DNA of 64,000 nt, taken from contig MSED01000001.1 of the NCBI GenBank assembly GCA_002099365.1, forward strand, positions 310,001 through 374,000, in the 5' to 3' direction. The position numbers and the translations under genes are program-made. This document shows, piece after piece, positions 30,882-40,071 of this stretch. Source of the DNA: Phialophora verrucosa (taxonomy: Eukaryota; Ascomycota; Eurotiomycetes; Chaetothyriales; Herpotrichiellaceae). The first letter of the stretch is position 1. Every line of letters starts with the position of its first letter. The notes below the pieces were generated by a model. That model made no database searches. It saw only the letters and a list, made by a program, of their open reading frames with translations, and had not been told where the DNA came from.

Positions 30882-32597
30882 TCAGCCAGCGAGCCAGTCT
30901 GGTATGGTTGGTGCACGGTCGCCTCTGCATGCTGCATCCACGCAGCTCGACAGACTCCCGAAATGTACTCCTCGTTGTACCATCCCTGGCGCGTAATGGG
31001 CATATTTAGCAGAGTTTGTCATGATATTGGTCGCATGCATGGGGACAACTGGCTCGCCCAGCATGCACCAACACGTATCTGTGATGACGCGCGCCCCGAA
31101 AGACTCCAACACGTCGAGATATCCGGCTTCGGCAGCCTTTTCACTGACAGCTCGACTCGTCGTTATGGCGACCTCGATCCCTGCATGCCTCTTTTGACCG
31201 GAGCACAGCATCGCGAGCTTAGCGAACTCTTCTAGGGAGAAGTGAGGGTTTCCCAGGGAGACAAGTCCCAGTGAAGAATCAATAGCAGTGTTCAGCTGTG
31301 TCCAACAATCTTTCAGCTCGTCTTTGCCAACCTCACAGCAGGGCAATTCTGGGCTGGATAGGTAGACTCTGGCGGCTTCCGGAGTGACACCAGCGATATG
31401 GAACATTGGCGCTGATGCGGTTGTTGCAAACGCTGCCCCGAACGCTTTCAAATCCGATACGCTGGGACTCGAGTCTTCGAGGCCAGATATGAGGGGGATG
31501 TCCGGACCTGACAGTTTGCCGACATGGTATCCCAGTAGTGGCCAGAATGCATCATCCGCGCCTGAGATGGCTGCAACTTTGACTTGAAGTTTTGGTAGCC
31601 GCGCCTCATCGAGATGACATCCGAAGGCCGGCGCTCGACCAGTCAGAGCGATGCAGACGTCCATGAAGTCCGGATACTTCTGGGTTCGAGCGCCAAGGAC
31701 ACTATTGGCAAACACAACAGCATTCGATTCAGCCCAGCCGATATTCTCGCCAGTATTGGGAGCTGTCTCTAACAGATAGGGTGCGCATGTGAAGCTCATC
31801 ACAGCACCCATGGACATGTACGCTTGTGCTAGTTTGCCGGCCTCTCTGGCCAGATTAGGCTCCATGCCAATCTCACGCCAGCGGCGTTGGTCGACGGAGA
31901 TAGAGTTCAGTGTTGTGGGAACTGCGAATTTGGCGCCGAGAGACAAGAACCTTTCTGCAAACAACAGGCTGGCTGGTCCAATGTATATGCAGGCGTCGAT
32001 ATGTGCCTGAGACACATCCAGAAATGCCTCGGCGCCTTGCATTCCAGCAACGTCTATCAATATCTCCATGGCAAATTTGGCTGCAAGACCGGATTCTCCA
32101 GCCAGGAGACGCTCGTCTCTCGGCGCCAACTTGATTTGCGCTGGCCGAAATATGGTAGAAGGTAAGTCTCTATACGGCATTCGTGGAGCCTGGCCGAAAG
32201 ACAGACCGTTGCCATCAACGCTGGCAGGTGTGCCACTCCGCAGCGAGGCGAAGTCTTCCACCGATACGACGAGGACGGGAATCGAAAGCTCAAACATCTG
32301 TCTTGCCACCATAACGCCCATTGTCAAGATCTCGTCCACATGCTGAAAGACTAATGCCGCTGGTCCACGCTTCTTCAGCAAAAGCTCCAGGAGGACGCCA
32401 CTTCCAGTACATGAACCACGTCCTGAAGGGATAGCGAAGATTCTGCCTGTGACACATTCGCCTCGCAGCGGATGGTTCTGTTCGACAATTATACCTGTAT
32501 CAGGATTGATGCCGCCCCAGAAACTCAGGCTGGTGTCTGACAGCAGAAGATCTCCCGACGCTGCTCCATGGACGAGGCTACGTCCCCGGATAGCCAT
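30882..32597 (-). CDS. Aconitase X, single chain (putative cis-3-hydroxy-L-proline dehydratase)
   Basis: An intronless gene for about 571 residues. The first 130 residues form the small swivelling domain (DUF126: GRSLVHGAASGDLLLSDTSL, then IPSGRGSCTGSGVLLELLLK). The rest is the large aconitase-X catalytic domain (DUF521), with LAGESGLAAKFAMEIL, HIDACIYIGPASLLFAERFL, NTGENIGWAESNAVVFANSV and, near the end, TDTCWCMLGEP and NSAKYAHYAPGM. Characterised bacterial relatives dehydrate cis-3-hydroxy-L-proline in hydroxyproline catabolism, using an iron-sulfur cluster; archaeal two-chain relatives act on mevalonate 5-phosphate. The fused form here fits the hydroxyproline type, but substrate is inference. 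The start at 32597 (MAIRGRSLVHG) abuts the domain; an ATG at 32684 is in frame but less likely. Confidence 0.9.
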   Translation of the reverse strand: MAIRGRSLVHGAASGDLLLSDTSLSFWGGINPDTGIIVEQNHPLRGECVTGRIFAIPSGRGSCTGSGVLLELLLKKRGPAALVFQHVDEILTMGVMVARQMFELSIPVLVVSVEDFASLRSGTPASVDGNGLSFGQAPRMPYRDLPSTIFRPAQIKLAPRDERLLAGESGLAAKFAMEILIDVAGMQGAEAFLDVSQAHIDACIYIGPASLLFAERFLSLGAKFAVPTTLNSISVDQRRWREIGMEPNLAREAGKLAQAYMSMGAVMSFTCAPYLLETAPNTGENIGWAESNAVVFANSVLGARTQKYPDFMDVCIALTGRAPAFGCHLDEARLPKLQVKVAAISGADDAFWPLLGYHVGKLSGPDIPLISGLEDSSPSVSDLKAFGAAFATTASAPMFHIAGVTPEAARVYLSSPELPCCEVGKDELKDCWTQLNTAIDSSLGLVSLGNPHFSLEEFAKLAMLCSGQKRHAGIEVAITTSRAVSEKAAEAGYLDVLESFGARVITDTCWCMLGEPVVPMHATNIMTNSAKYAHYAPGMVQRGVHFGSLSSCVDAACRGDRAPTIPDWLAG

Positions 32598-33646
32598 CCC
32601 TATCTTTTGATCCACACAAACTCGAAGTTGATCGTACCGCTGGTATTGTGTCGCAATAATTTCAGAATCTTTTACACATGTCAAAATAAGTTAGTGGCTG
32701 CAACTTTGACGACAATGCTCACATTTGTTGATCCCGGACATCTGCGACCACGGATATGTCCTGCTTCGTCGGCTTGATGATTGACGGAGTTGTTATCCTT
32801 TCGGGTGCGCCATTGTCGCTTCTGACAGCCTCACTTGGAACTGCGTGCATGACATTCACTCGTTCTTTGGTGGCTGTGTCGATGATGCAGTGACCCAGCA
32901 GCCGGAGTAGAATGTATTTTCTCTCGTTTCGCAATGCGTTCTTAGCCAGAATGCTGGTTCGTCCTAGATGATTGAAGCAAATGAATTTACCAGACGTGTC
33001 TGATAGCGTGTACACCTGTCCATAGATCGGTGCATGCTAGTGTTCCTGATGAATCCAGTTCAAGGTACCGAGCATGCAGTCAAAGGTTGGTAACACCCAC
33101 CACAAGCGGGCGCTATTTCCCGCTCTCGTATATTTGCAGATCATCGAGGCTCGTGTTAGCGTTTTCGTACTCATATATAGTAACGTCGTTATAGAGCTCG
33201 ATGGATATCCGAGATGGTGCTAGGATTGTCCAAAATTCGAAGAGGAGCTGACTTGAAGACGTGCTACAAGCTCATGAAACTCTTGGGACTTTTTCTCTTA
33301 TATCTGCAGGTTGAATGAAGTAAGCATGATACAATGCTCTCCATTGTTCCTGCTGTAGCTTTCAAGGCCAGGGTAAAGTGGTTGGCGAGTTTGGCTCACT
33401 TTCATTCACTTTTCATTCACCCGTCTTTCACCTATCCTATGGGTGGACGCCTGGGCGGCTGACATAAGCGTGTCTCAGGGGTTCACGTTTTGTTGCTGTC
33501 GCCCATCAAATGATTGCTTCCAAGACAAGTTAAATGGCCCCAAGCCTACCAGAGCATGTCTGTGCGTTTTGTGTTGGCTTCCACATCACTCTCCTCATGA
33601 TGCTTCCGATACAGAAGCAGATGGATTGGCTGCCCTCGCTGTCGTG
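32598..33646. other. Intergenic region with a possible broken gene
   Basis: 1 kb between the opposed start codons of the aconitase X and mannosyltransferase genes. It includes the promoter of each and the minus-strand remnant at 32719-33110. Confidence 0.45.
32719..33110 (-). pseudogene. Possible decayed DUF3237-like gene
   Basis: On the minus strand, one frame reads ARYLELDSSGTLACTDLWTG (ending near 33020) and the adjacent frame then reads VYTLSDTSGKFICFNHLGRT (from about 33010 down). Together they resemble the DUF3237 core, in which a D-x-DG-x-A strand is followed by a Y-T-L-x-T-x-DG-x-I-x-x-x-x-x-G strand. A one-base shift separates the halves, and upstream sequence has a stop. The frame then stays open to 32719 without obvious similarity. 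Either a pseudogene or a gene with an intron I cannot place. The family match is by eye and weak. Confidence 0.3.
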
Positions 33647-34945
33647 ATGCTCCGCCGTTCCTATCGTCGATCCTCGCTGCCACGACGCCTTGTTCGTCTA
33701 CTGCTCTATTTCCTCGGCGCGCTCTTCGTCCTTGACCTACTTACGATACTGAAGCACCACCGCGAATTCAGTCGCAACCTCACATCGCACACGTATACCT
33801 CGCCCGCCGTTCTCCCCACGCCGGTCCGGGACCAGAAAATCTTCATCGTTGCGCAGTTTTGGACAAATGCCCGCGTGATATCAGAGCGATGGGGCCAGGC
33901 GCTTCTAGACCTAATAGGCGTGTTAGGCAAGGAAAATATATACGTGAGCATCCTTGAGTCGGGGAGCTTAGACAACACGAAGGAAGTGCTCAAACTGCTG
34001 GATGATGTACTGGTGCAGAACACCATCCCACATGTCACCATCTTAGATCCGACCACACACGCTGATGAGATCAATGCCGGGCCTCTCGATGATCACGGCA
34101 CCCCCCGACAAGGCTGGATACAGACCACGACCGTTGGCACGCAGTGGGGCAAGGAGCTGCGAAGGATACCGTACCTTGCGCGCTTACGGAACAGAGCTCT
34201 GGAGCCGCTCTTCAAGTTCCATGAGGAGCAGGGCCAGAAATTCGATAAGATCCTATTCCTCAACGACGTTGTGTTCCGACCACAGGACGTCCTCACACTA
34301 CTGGCGACGAATCAAGGCTCTTTCTCTGCGGTATGTGCGCTCGACTTTCATCTTCCACCTGCATACTACGACACCTTTGCTCTCCGTGATTCCGAGGGAC
34401 TCGGAACAATTCAGACTACGTTTCCGTATTTCCGCGGCGTAGAATCACGCGAGACTATGCTTAAGGGTATGCCAACGAAAGTTTCGTCGTGCTGGAACGG
34501 AATGATTGTAATGGATAGCGCTCCCTTCTACGAAGGTCTTCGATTTCGTGCTCTGAGCGATAGTCTCGCCTCAAAGCACCTCGAAGCAAGTGAGTGTTGT
34601 CTCATTCATACGGACATGAATGCCACTATCCCCGGAGCGGGGCAGAGGATCTACGTCAACCCTTCTGTGAGGGTTGGCTATACTGTGGATGCTTACAATA
34701 CTACACATTCCGGTCCCGACGAGAACTTCGTGTCCGCCACACAGTACATTACCGGTGTGTGGACGAATCGCCTCCGGAGAACTGTCCTTCCACGAGAGAC
34801 TAAGAGTATGAAGGTTGTTGAAAGGAAAATGGCCAGATGGGTCAAAGAAGGCGAGAACTCGTTGGAACGACGCGAAGAGAATGGTGCGATTTGTACCATT
34901 GACGAGCAGCACATTCTCATCTGGAATGGCTGGAAACATGTGTGA
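33647..34945 (+). CDS. CMT1: Alpha-1,3-mannosyltransferase Cmt1/CAP59-like (GT69)
   Basis: A 432-residue intronless type II membrane glycosyltransferase. After a basic N-terminus, one signal-anchor helix (LVRLLLYFLGALFVLDLLTI) would place the catalytic domain in the Golgi lumen. Family features are KIFIVAQFWTNARVISERWG, NIYVSILESGSLDNTKEVL, YLARLRNRALEPL and FDKILFLNDVVFRPQDVLTLL; the acidic FLNDVVF is the nucleotide-sugar region. CALDFHLPPAYYDTFALRDS and CWNGMIVMDSAPF follow. Cryptococcal Cmt1 adds alpha-1,3-mannose using GDP-mannose, and CAP59 is a relative needed for capsule; in filamentous ascomycetes the acceptor is not established. The frame is open further 5' (from 33443), but the first ATG next to the anchor is at 33647. 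Confidence 0.9.
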   Translation: MLRRSYRRSSLPRRLVRLLLYFLGALFVLDLLTILKHHREFSRNLTSHTYTSPAVLPTPVRDQKIFIVAQFWTNARVISERWGQALLDLIGVLGKENIYVSILESGSLDNTKEVLKLLDDVLVQNTIPHVTILDPTTHADEINAGPLDDHGTPRQGWIQTTTVGTQWGKELRRIPYLARLRNRALEPLFKFHEEQGQKFDKILFLNDVVFRPQDVLTLLATNQGSFSAVCALDFHLPPAYYDTFALRDSEGLGTIQTTFPYFRGVESRETMLKGMPTKVSSCWNGMIVMDSAPFYEGLRFRALSDSLASKHLEASECCLIHTDMNATIPGAGQRIYVNPSVRVGYTVDAYNTTHSGPDENFVSATQYITGVWTNRLRRTVLPRETKSMKVVERKMARWVKEGENSLERREENGAICTIDEQHILIWNGWKHV

Positions 34946-35947
34946 GGGCAAACCATAGTACGAGGTGCCAGAGTCTCCAAGGTATTCTCGAGCAGAAGCA
35001 GAGAATAGACCATGTTCATGGGGATACAAAGGTCAGCATCCTGCGTAAGAACATCCTCCACATGGCAGCATCGCTCCCACATCCTTGGGATTTCAACACG
35101 AATCTCAACTCTGTCGACCCTCGAAGGGACTCTCGTGTGCCAGCGGACCCCAGGTGGCACGGATGATCGACCGCCGCTCGCACTACGACTAGAAGAGGCG
35201 AAATACCTGATCGATGAGATCAGCCGAGCTGTTGATCTGAGCTCAGCCAGACGTGTTGGAATAGCATTTCGAATTTCTGGAGGGGCAGAAATCAGCGCCA
35301 GATTGTACGGCCTTACCTGAGGTGCTCCGAACTTCACGGCCACGAGGCAGGGCTGAGGACATGAAAACCCCCAAGTGGCGATCTGAGACGAAACCTCCAT
35401 GCATCACGCAAGGGGACTTCATGCCCGGGGACATCGTGTTAGCCAGTGAAGTAAGTAGAGGCTGGCTGCTCAATATTCGTCAGCTGTCTCAAGGGGAATA
35501 TTTATGTCCCTCTATGATTGCTCGATACTTGACTAGCTATTGACTCTAGTTGACTTAGACAATCTCGAATCAATATCCCCGCAATGGAGATGGACATCTC
35601 TGCTTCCACGCGCCCACATTCAAACATACATACCAGAACGCGCTGAGCTCGCCGAACACCTTGGTATACCAGTCAAAGTACTCCGCCGTACTCGTACCAG
35701 TTCGTACGACCGGCGGACTCCGTTGCGTCATCTGCTCAGCCTCCTCACGTCCCCTCCTCAGCCTCGCATGACCCCAGACTTCCACCTGCCAATGCGCGAT
35801 TAAAGCTCCTTATCACCACCAGGCATCTTCGTTTTCTTCTGCGCAGGCAACTCGATCAAACTTTGCACATATAAACATCCCTCGTAGCAAACTATTCCCA
35901 CCCTTTGCATGCCTGTCATCGTCACCGAACAGTCTACCATTATCGCC
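34946..35947. other. Intergenic region
   Basis: 1 kb between two plus-strand genes. Short frames on both strands have no recognisable domain. The stretch before 35948 should be the promoter of the Pmp3/Sna3-like gene. Confidence 0.45.
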
Positions 35948-36546
35948 ATGTCCTGCGGCGACCTTTTCCTCGGCCTCATCGCCATCTTGTTCCCTCCTAT
36001 CGCAGGTCCGTAACCTCCCTGGTGGCCTCGCCTGGAACTTCCAGACACTTAAACCGACTAACTAACCCCGTGTTCTTCTCTGTAGTATGGGTCAAATCGG
36101 GCCTATGTTCCGCTGACTCCCTGATCAACATCCTCCTCTGCATGTTGGGTTACCTCCCGGGCCTTCTGCACGCCTGGTACATCATCGCCCGCCACCCCGA
36201 GCGCGACTACGACTACGAAGTGCTGCCCGACTCGGAACGCCAAGGAGGCCAGCACGGCGGACGGGTCACATATTATTATATTCGGCACGAACCAAGGCGA
36301 GATTACGGCACCCAAGGCCAAGGCCAGGGTCAGGCCCACGGGCACAATCGACCCGCTCCGCCTCCGCCAAGCGGTCGGGGGAGTAATCGACCTGCCCCGG
36401 CCCCTCCGGCAGGCAGTGGGAATCGTGATCAGAGCCAGCAGTCGCCTCAAGGCCCGAGCGTGGGCGCAGGAAGTGACGAGCCCGGCGCGCCGCCGAGCTA
36501 CTCGGAGGTTGTGAAGGGGGATAACAAGATCCAGACACAAGATTAA
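35948..36546 (+). CDS. Pmp3/UPF0057 membrane protein with PPxY tail (Sna3-like)
   Basis: 172 residues from exons 35948-36005 and 36086-36546. The N-terminal 55 residues are the two-helix Pmp3 fold: GDLFLGLIAILFPPIAVWVK, CSADSLINILLCMLGYLPG and LLHAWYIIARHPE. The remaining 110 residues are hydrophilic, Gly/Gln/Pro-rich, and end with GAPPSYSEVVKG, a PPxY motif of the kind that recruits Rsp5-type ubiquitin ligases. Yeast Sna3 has the same architecture and is sorted to the vacuole through Rsp5. Short Pmp3 proteins instead affect membrane potential and salt tolerance. The long tail and PPxY favour a Sna3-like sorting/adaptor role, as inference. Confidence 0.85.
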
Positions 36547-37338
36547 TTAAGTGATACCAGTTTGATGATACAGGAGTCGGCGGCGGTCGCGGCACGACAG
36601 GGTGATTTAACAGGAGTGAAAGTTCCACGATTGTCAATCCATAAGGGGTGTTCTGGATGTTCTGGGTGTTCTCATCGGTGGCCGCCACCGTCAGTCAGGG
36701 TGGAGTAGAGTTCCGAGAATGTGTGCCTTGGGCTATGACGCTACGAGGCACAGAGGGACGTGCGGTATGATACAGGGTAATAATGCTGAATGACTTGCAC
36801 AGATCCTCTGAACTGCCTTCCCGTCCTTGGTTTCCGTTATCTGATCTTGGCAGTATGGCCCTTGGGGCCTGTCAAGCCCGGACTCTTCTGTTGTATCTTG
36901 CGTATCTCGCTCCAACTCGGTAATGCTAAACAAGCCCGGCTTCGCGCGGTCTACGTGCCGATTCAATTCGCGAAGCTGGGGAGAGTATACAAGTGCTAAA
37001 CAGTGGAGCTCGAATACTCACTGTGCCAGGATCGCACAGCTTGCCATTCTACAGAACCCTGTACCGAACTTTGGTGCTGCTCAATTGTGTAGAGGCTCCC
37101 TGTGAGCCGGAATGCATATAGTGGAACAAATGACAACCTGTTGTACAGTGCTTCCTCTAAGAGCTGGTCGGTTTGACCGACGGGCATCTACGGCGCTTTG
37201 CTGTGCTGCCGCAACAGTTCACAATCCATCGCTTCGTCAATCATAGGCTTCGTGACGATGCACAACGCCGCGCCGGCAGTAATATAAACCAGGGAAAGAA
37301 GCGAGAAAAGACCATGCTGAGGCCGGATCGGACAAACT
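36547..37338. other. Convergent intergenic region
   Basis: 792 bases between the Pmp3/Sna3-like gene and the AT-hook protein gene. Short direct repeats of TGTTCTGG-type units occur around 36648-36672. No gene seen. Confidence 0.45.
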
Positions 37339-40071
37339 TCAAAACTCCCATTCGACCAACATCCCATCTGGGCCTCTCATCTCGCCGGGGTCGCGCCCAC
37401 CTCCTTCCTCCCCGTCATGGTTCTCGTCCACTTTGACTTTCCTCTCCTTCTGTTTGATCGCCACGTTCTTCGGCGGGGGCTTGTCCCTGTCCACCTTCCT
37501 CAACAGACTGGGGATGTTCTGCCGTCGTGACAAGCCGACGCGGTAGATGGCCTTTCGTCCAGAGGTTGTGAGGCTAGTGATCGGGGAGTGCTTTGTCGGG
37601 CCTTTCTCTGCCGAGGATGGCGCTGCGGAGGATTTGGGCTTTGCTGGCGTGGCCAGGGGTTGATTTTCCACCTCTTTGACAGCTGGCTTGGCGGGCTTCG
37701 ATCGTGGTCCTGCTTCAGGTTCGGGGGACGTGAAAGGTGAGACGGTGGGAGTCGTTTTAGGACCCCTGTCCATTGGACTTTCGATCGTGTCCAGGCCAGT
37801 GCCCCGGATATTGCTGGATTTTTCGGCCAACGCAGGCCGCGATGTCATGTCACCCTCCTGTGGGGGTCTCTCTTCCTCTTCGTCGGCGACCTTCTCTTCC
37901 ACTTTCTGCTGCACCTTCTTGGGCTTCCTGCCTCGCTTCTTAGGCTCTGCGACAGGGTTCTTAGCCTCTGCGTTGCTGGGTATCTCAATTGTTATGTGAG
38001 TGTCCTTGCCTGTCGAGCGCTTGTGAGCAACTATATCGTCCTCGTCCTCGTCAACATCCGGCATATCGGGCTCCTTTTTGAGAGCCTTCAGATCCGGAGG
38101 GAGATCTAGTTTCACCGGTGCGGGCTTGGTGTCCATCCACACAACGTCCTCTTCACCCTCGCTTAGCATTGGTTCCGTCTTCTTGAGGAGCGCTGCGGCT
38201 GATGTCTTCGCACGCTTGACTTTGCTTTTACGGCCTTTCTTCGTGCTGGATTTTGCCAAAGGTACGGGAGGTGTTTCTGCAACTGGTACTTTGATGGTGC
38301 TGCTCCTCGCTGGGGTCCGATGGCCGAGTTCTTCTTCTCGGGGCGGAAGATTTGGTGCCTCGTCGACAACCTTCTTCGACCGAGATCGACTTGGTCGAGG
38401 TTTGTAGTTGTCCTTTGGCAAGCCGATAGCTGCTTCGTCGCTCATGTTGAGCTCGGTGGATGAGAGCTTCCCCGGAGACGCTTTATCGGACTCTGGGTGG
38501 GGCAAGTCTTCTTCCTCCGCCATGACCTTCGAGCGCGAGCGACTCGGACGCGGCTTGTACGCCTCTTTTGGTAGCCCTATTATAATTTCATCACTCTGAT
38601 CGAGCTCGTTCGTTGACATCTTTGACGGTGATGACTCGTCAGACTCTACCGGACCGTCTACGATAGCTTTCTTTGACTTTCCCCGTATCCGATTCCTTGT
38701 CGAGGAGACCGGGCCTGACATCTCGGAAGCTTGAGATATGGAGTCCACAGTTCCACGACGAGACCGGTTGGGCGGTGGCATGCTTGGTAAGGCGAGCTCG
38801 TCGACATCTTCACTAAGACTTGGAGCTCGCAATGTTGAATTCGACGCAGAATCCTTGGCTTTGCGTCCACGTTTCTTGGGTAGCGGCTTTTCCGTGGATG
38901 GCAGGACGGCCTCCACGACACTTTCGATGACTTCGACTATTGCTTCAGGTCTCTGAGAATGGTTGTCCGCATGTGGAGCGAGAGCGGAGTCGTCGGTCTG
39001 CATGAGTTGGGCGGAATCAATCGCTAATGGTCGATGAGGGGAGGACTGAGACGTGAGAGGCAATAGTTTGTCCTCTGGTACATCGAATTTCGAAGGTTCC
39101 ACATAGTTGTGTAGCGGTTGCTGTCCGGCGGCCCTAAGCATTCGGTCGGGATTTTCAGTTCCAGCTTGGTTGGGCTCCCCTTCCAGAGATACCTGACTCA
39201 GAGATCCAAATGGATTAGCGTTAACGTCCAAGCCTCCACGGAAATCCAGGTTAATGGATTGGTATTGTCCTATGGAAGCCATGGAAGTCGACAGGAGAGG
39301 TGCTGCCTCGGGTACGGATCGTCCGAGGAGTGATATCACTCCGGTCTGGTCACTTGAACTGGTCGCTACCAGCATGCTTGGTTCAGCCGACGCTGAAAGA
39401 GAGCCAGATATTGCTTGATGTGCTGTTGTCTCAGCAGGGTCCTCTGGTTCTGAATTCTTCAGTTCTGATATTGATGCTAGAGATGGTGCAAATGGGTCAT
39501 CTCCCAAGTCAGGCCGCGACCTGGTTGCTGCGCTATAGGTCTTCGACCTCTTAGACTTTGCCTTCTTGCCAGAACCGTCATGTGATGCATCGCAGGGTCC
39601 ATCCTGCAGAGCACTGCGAGCTCTTTTCTTGCCCGTTACTGCGGGCGACATATGAATTGAAAGTGATGTGAGATGAGTATCCGCACTCGCCCCATTGGTT
39701 TCAGGCTGGGTGCTGCTGTCGCCGGGACCGTCGACCTGGCTAAAATTGTTGAGATGGTTTGACGCAGAAGACAAGAGTCTTTGGGTTGGGTCCAGAAACT
39801 GATCGAAATCAATTTCGGATGGTGAGGCCAGTGGTGGTTGGACGGCCTCACTTTCATTTCCGGGCATAGGAGCTGGTTTGTCGGGCGGACAGAAGTCAGA
39901 CTCGGCGTCAGAGTCTGCTATCTCTGGATGCATCGCCACCGCACTGTCATAAGAGATCCCAATGGAATGTTCGCCTGCTTGAGGAAGTGATGTTGATTGA
40001 AACCGACGCGCTTTCAAATGACTGCGGGACCGACGCGTATTCACGTGATGATTTGTCTTTTGAAACGACAT
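37339..40071 (-). CDS. AT-hook DNA-binding protein, Ser/Lys-rich
   Basis: About 910 residues in one exon. It is largely disordered and rich in Ser, Pro, Lys and acidic residues. Basic AT-hook-like motifs occur as KKRGRKAKDS, KKGRKSKVKR and the canonical KKRGRKPKKV, so binding to AT-rich minor groove is likely. Two tandem copies of a roughly 38-residue unit lie in the middle (coded at about 38526-38640 and 38366-38480), each with a core like IGLPKEAYKPRPSRSRSK. The C-terminus has a more ordered basic segment (YRVGLSRRQNIPSLLRKVDR). Nuclear, probably a chromatin or DNA-repair factor; exact role unknown. Start at 40071 (MSFQKTNHHVNTRRSRSH) is preferred. The frame is open to an ATG at 40158, but that interval begins with an intron-like GTACGT. 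Confidence 0.75.
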   Translation of the reverse strand: MSFQKTNHHVNTRRSRSHLKARRFQSTSLPQAGEHSIGISYDSAVAMHPEIADSDAESDFCPPDKPAPMPGNESEAVQPPLASPSEIDFDQFLDPTQRLLSSASNHLNNFSQVDGPGDSSTQPETNGASADTHLTSLSIHMSPAVTGKKRARSALQDGPCDASHDGSGKKAKSKRSKTYSAATRSRPDLGDDPFAPSLASISELKNSEPEDPAETTAHQAISGSLSASAEPSMLVATSSSDQTGVISLLGRSVPEAAPLLSTSMASIGQYQSINLDFRGGLDVNANPFGSLSQVSLEGEPNQAGTENPDRMLRAAGQQPLHNYVEPSKFDVPEDKLLPLTSQSSPHRPLAIDSAQLMQTDDSALAPHADNHSQRPEAIVEVIESVVEAVLPSTEKPLPKKRGRKAKDSASNSTLRAPSLSEDVDELALPSMPPPNRSRRGTVDSISQASEMSGPVSSTRNRIRGKSKKAIVDGPVESDESSPSKMSTNELDQSDEIIIGLPKEAYKPRPSRSRSKVMAEEEDLPHPESDKASPGKLSSTELNMSDEAAIGLPKDNYKPRPSRSRSKKVVDEAPNLPPREEELGHRTPARSSTIKVPVAETPPVPLAKSSTKKGRKSKVKRAKTSAAALLKKTEPMLSEGEEDVVWMDTKPAPVKLDLPPDLKALKKEPDMPDVDEDEDDIVAHKRSTGKDTHITIEIPSNAEAKNPVAEPKKRGRKPKKVQQKVEEKVADEEEERPPQEGDMTSRPALAEKSSNIRGTGLDTIESPMDRGPKTTPTVSPFTSPEPEAGPRSKPAKPAVKEVENQPLATPAKPKSSAAPSSAEKGPTKHSPITSLTTSGRKAIYRVGLSRRQNIPSLLRKVDRDKPPPKNVAIKQKERKVKVDENHDGEEGGGRDPGEMRGPDGMLVEWEF

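Noticed and set aside
33443..33646. Longer N-terminus of the mannosyltransferase
   Set aside because: It would need a GTG start and would bury the signal anchor; the ATG at 33647 gives a normal type II protein.
34693..35400. 235-codon minus-strand frame
   Set aside because: Half of it is antisense to the mannosyltransferase gene; no recognisable motif.
37339..40071. AT-hook protein as Slx4
   Set aside because: The AT-hooks and repeats recalled large scaffold proteins, but the C-terminal Slx1-binding domain could not be identified.
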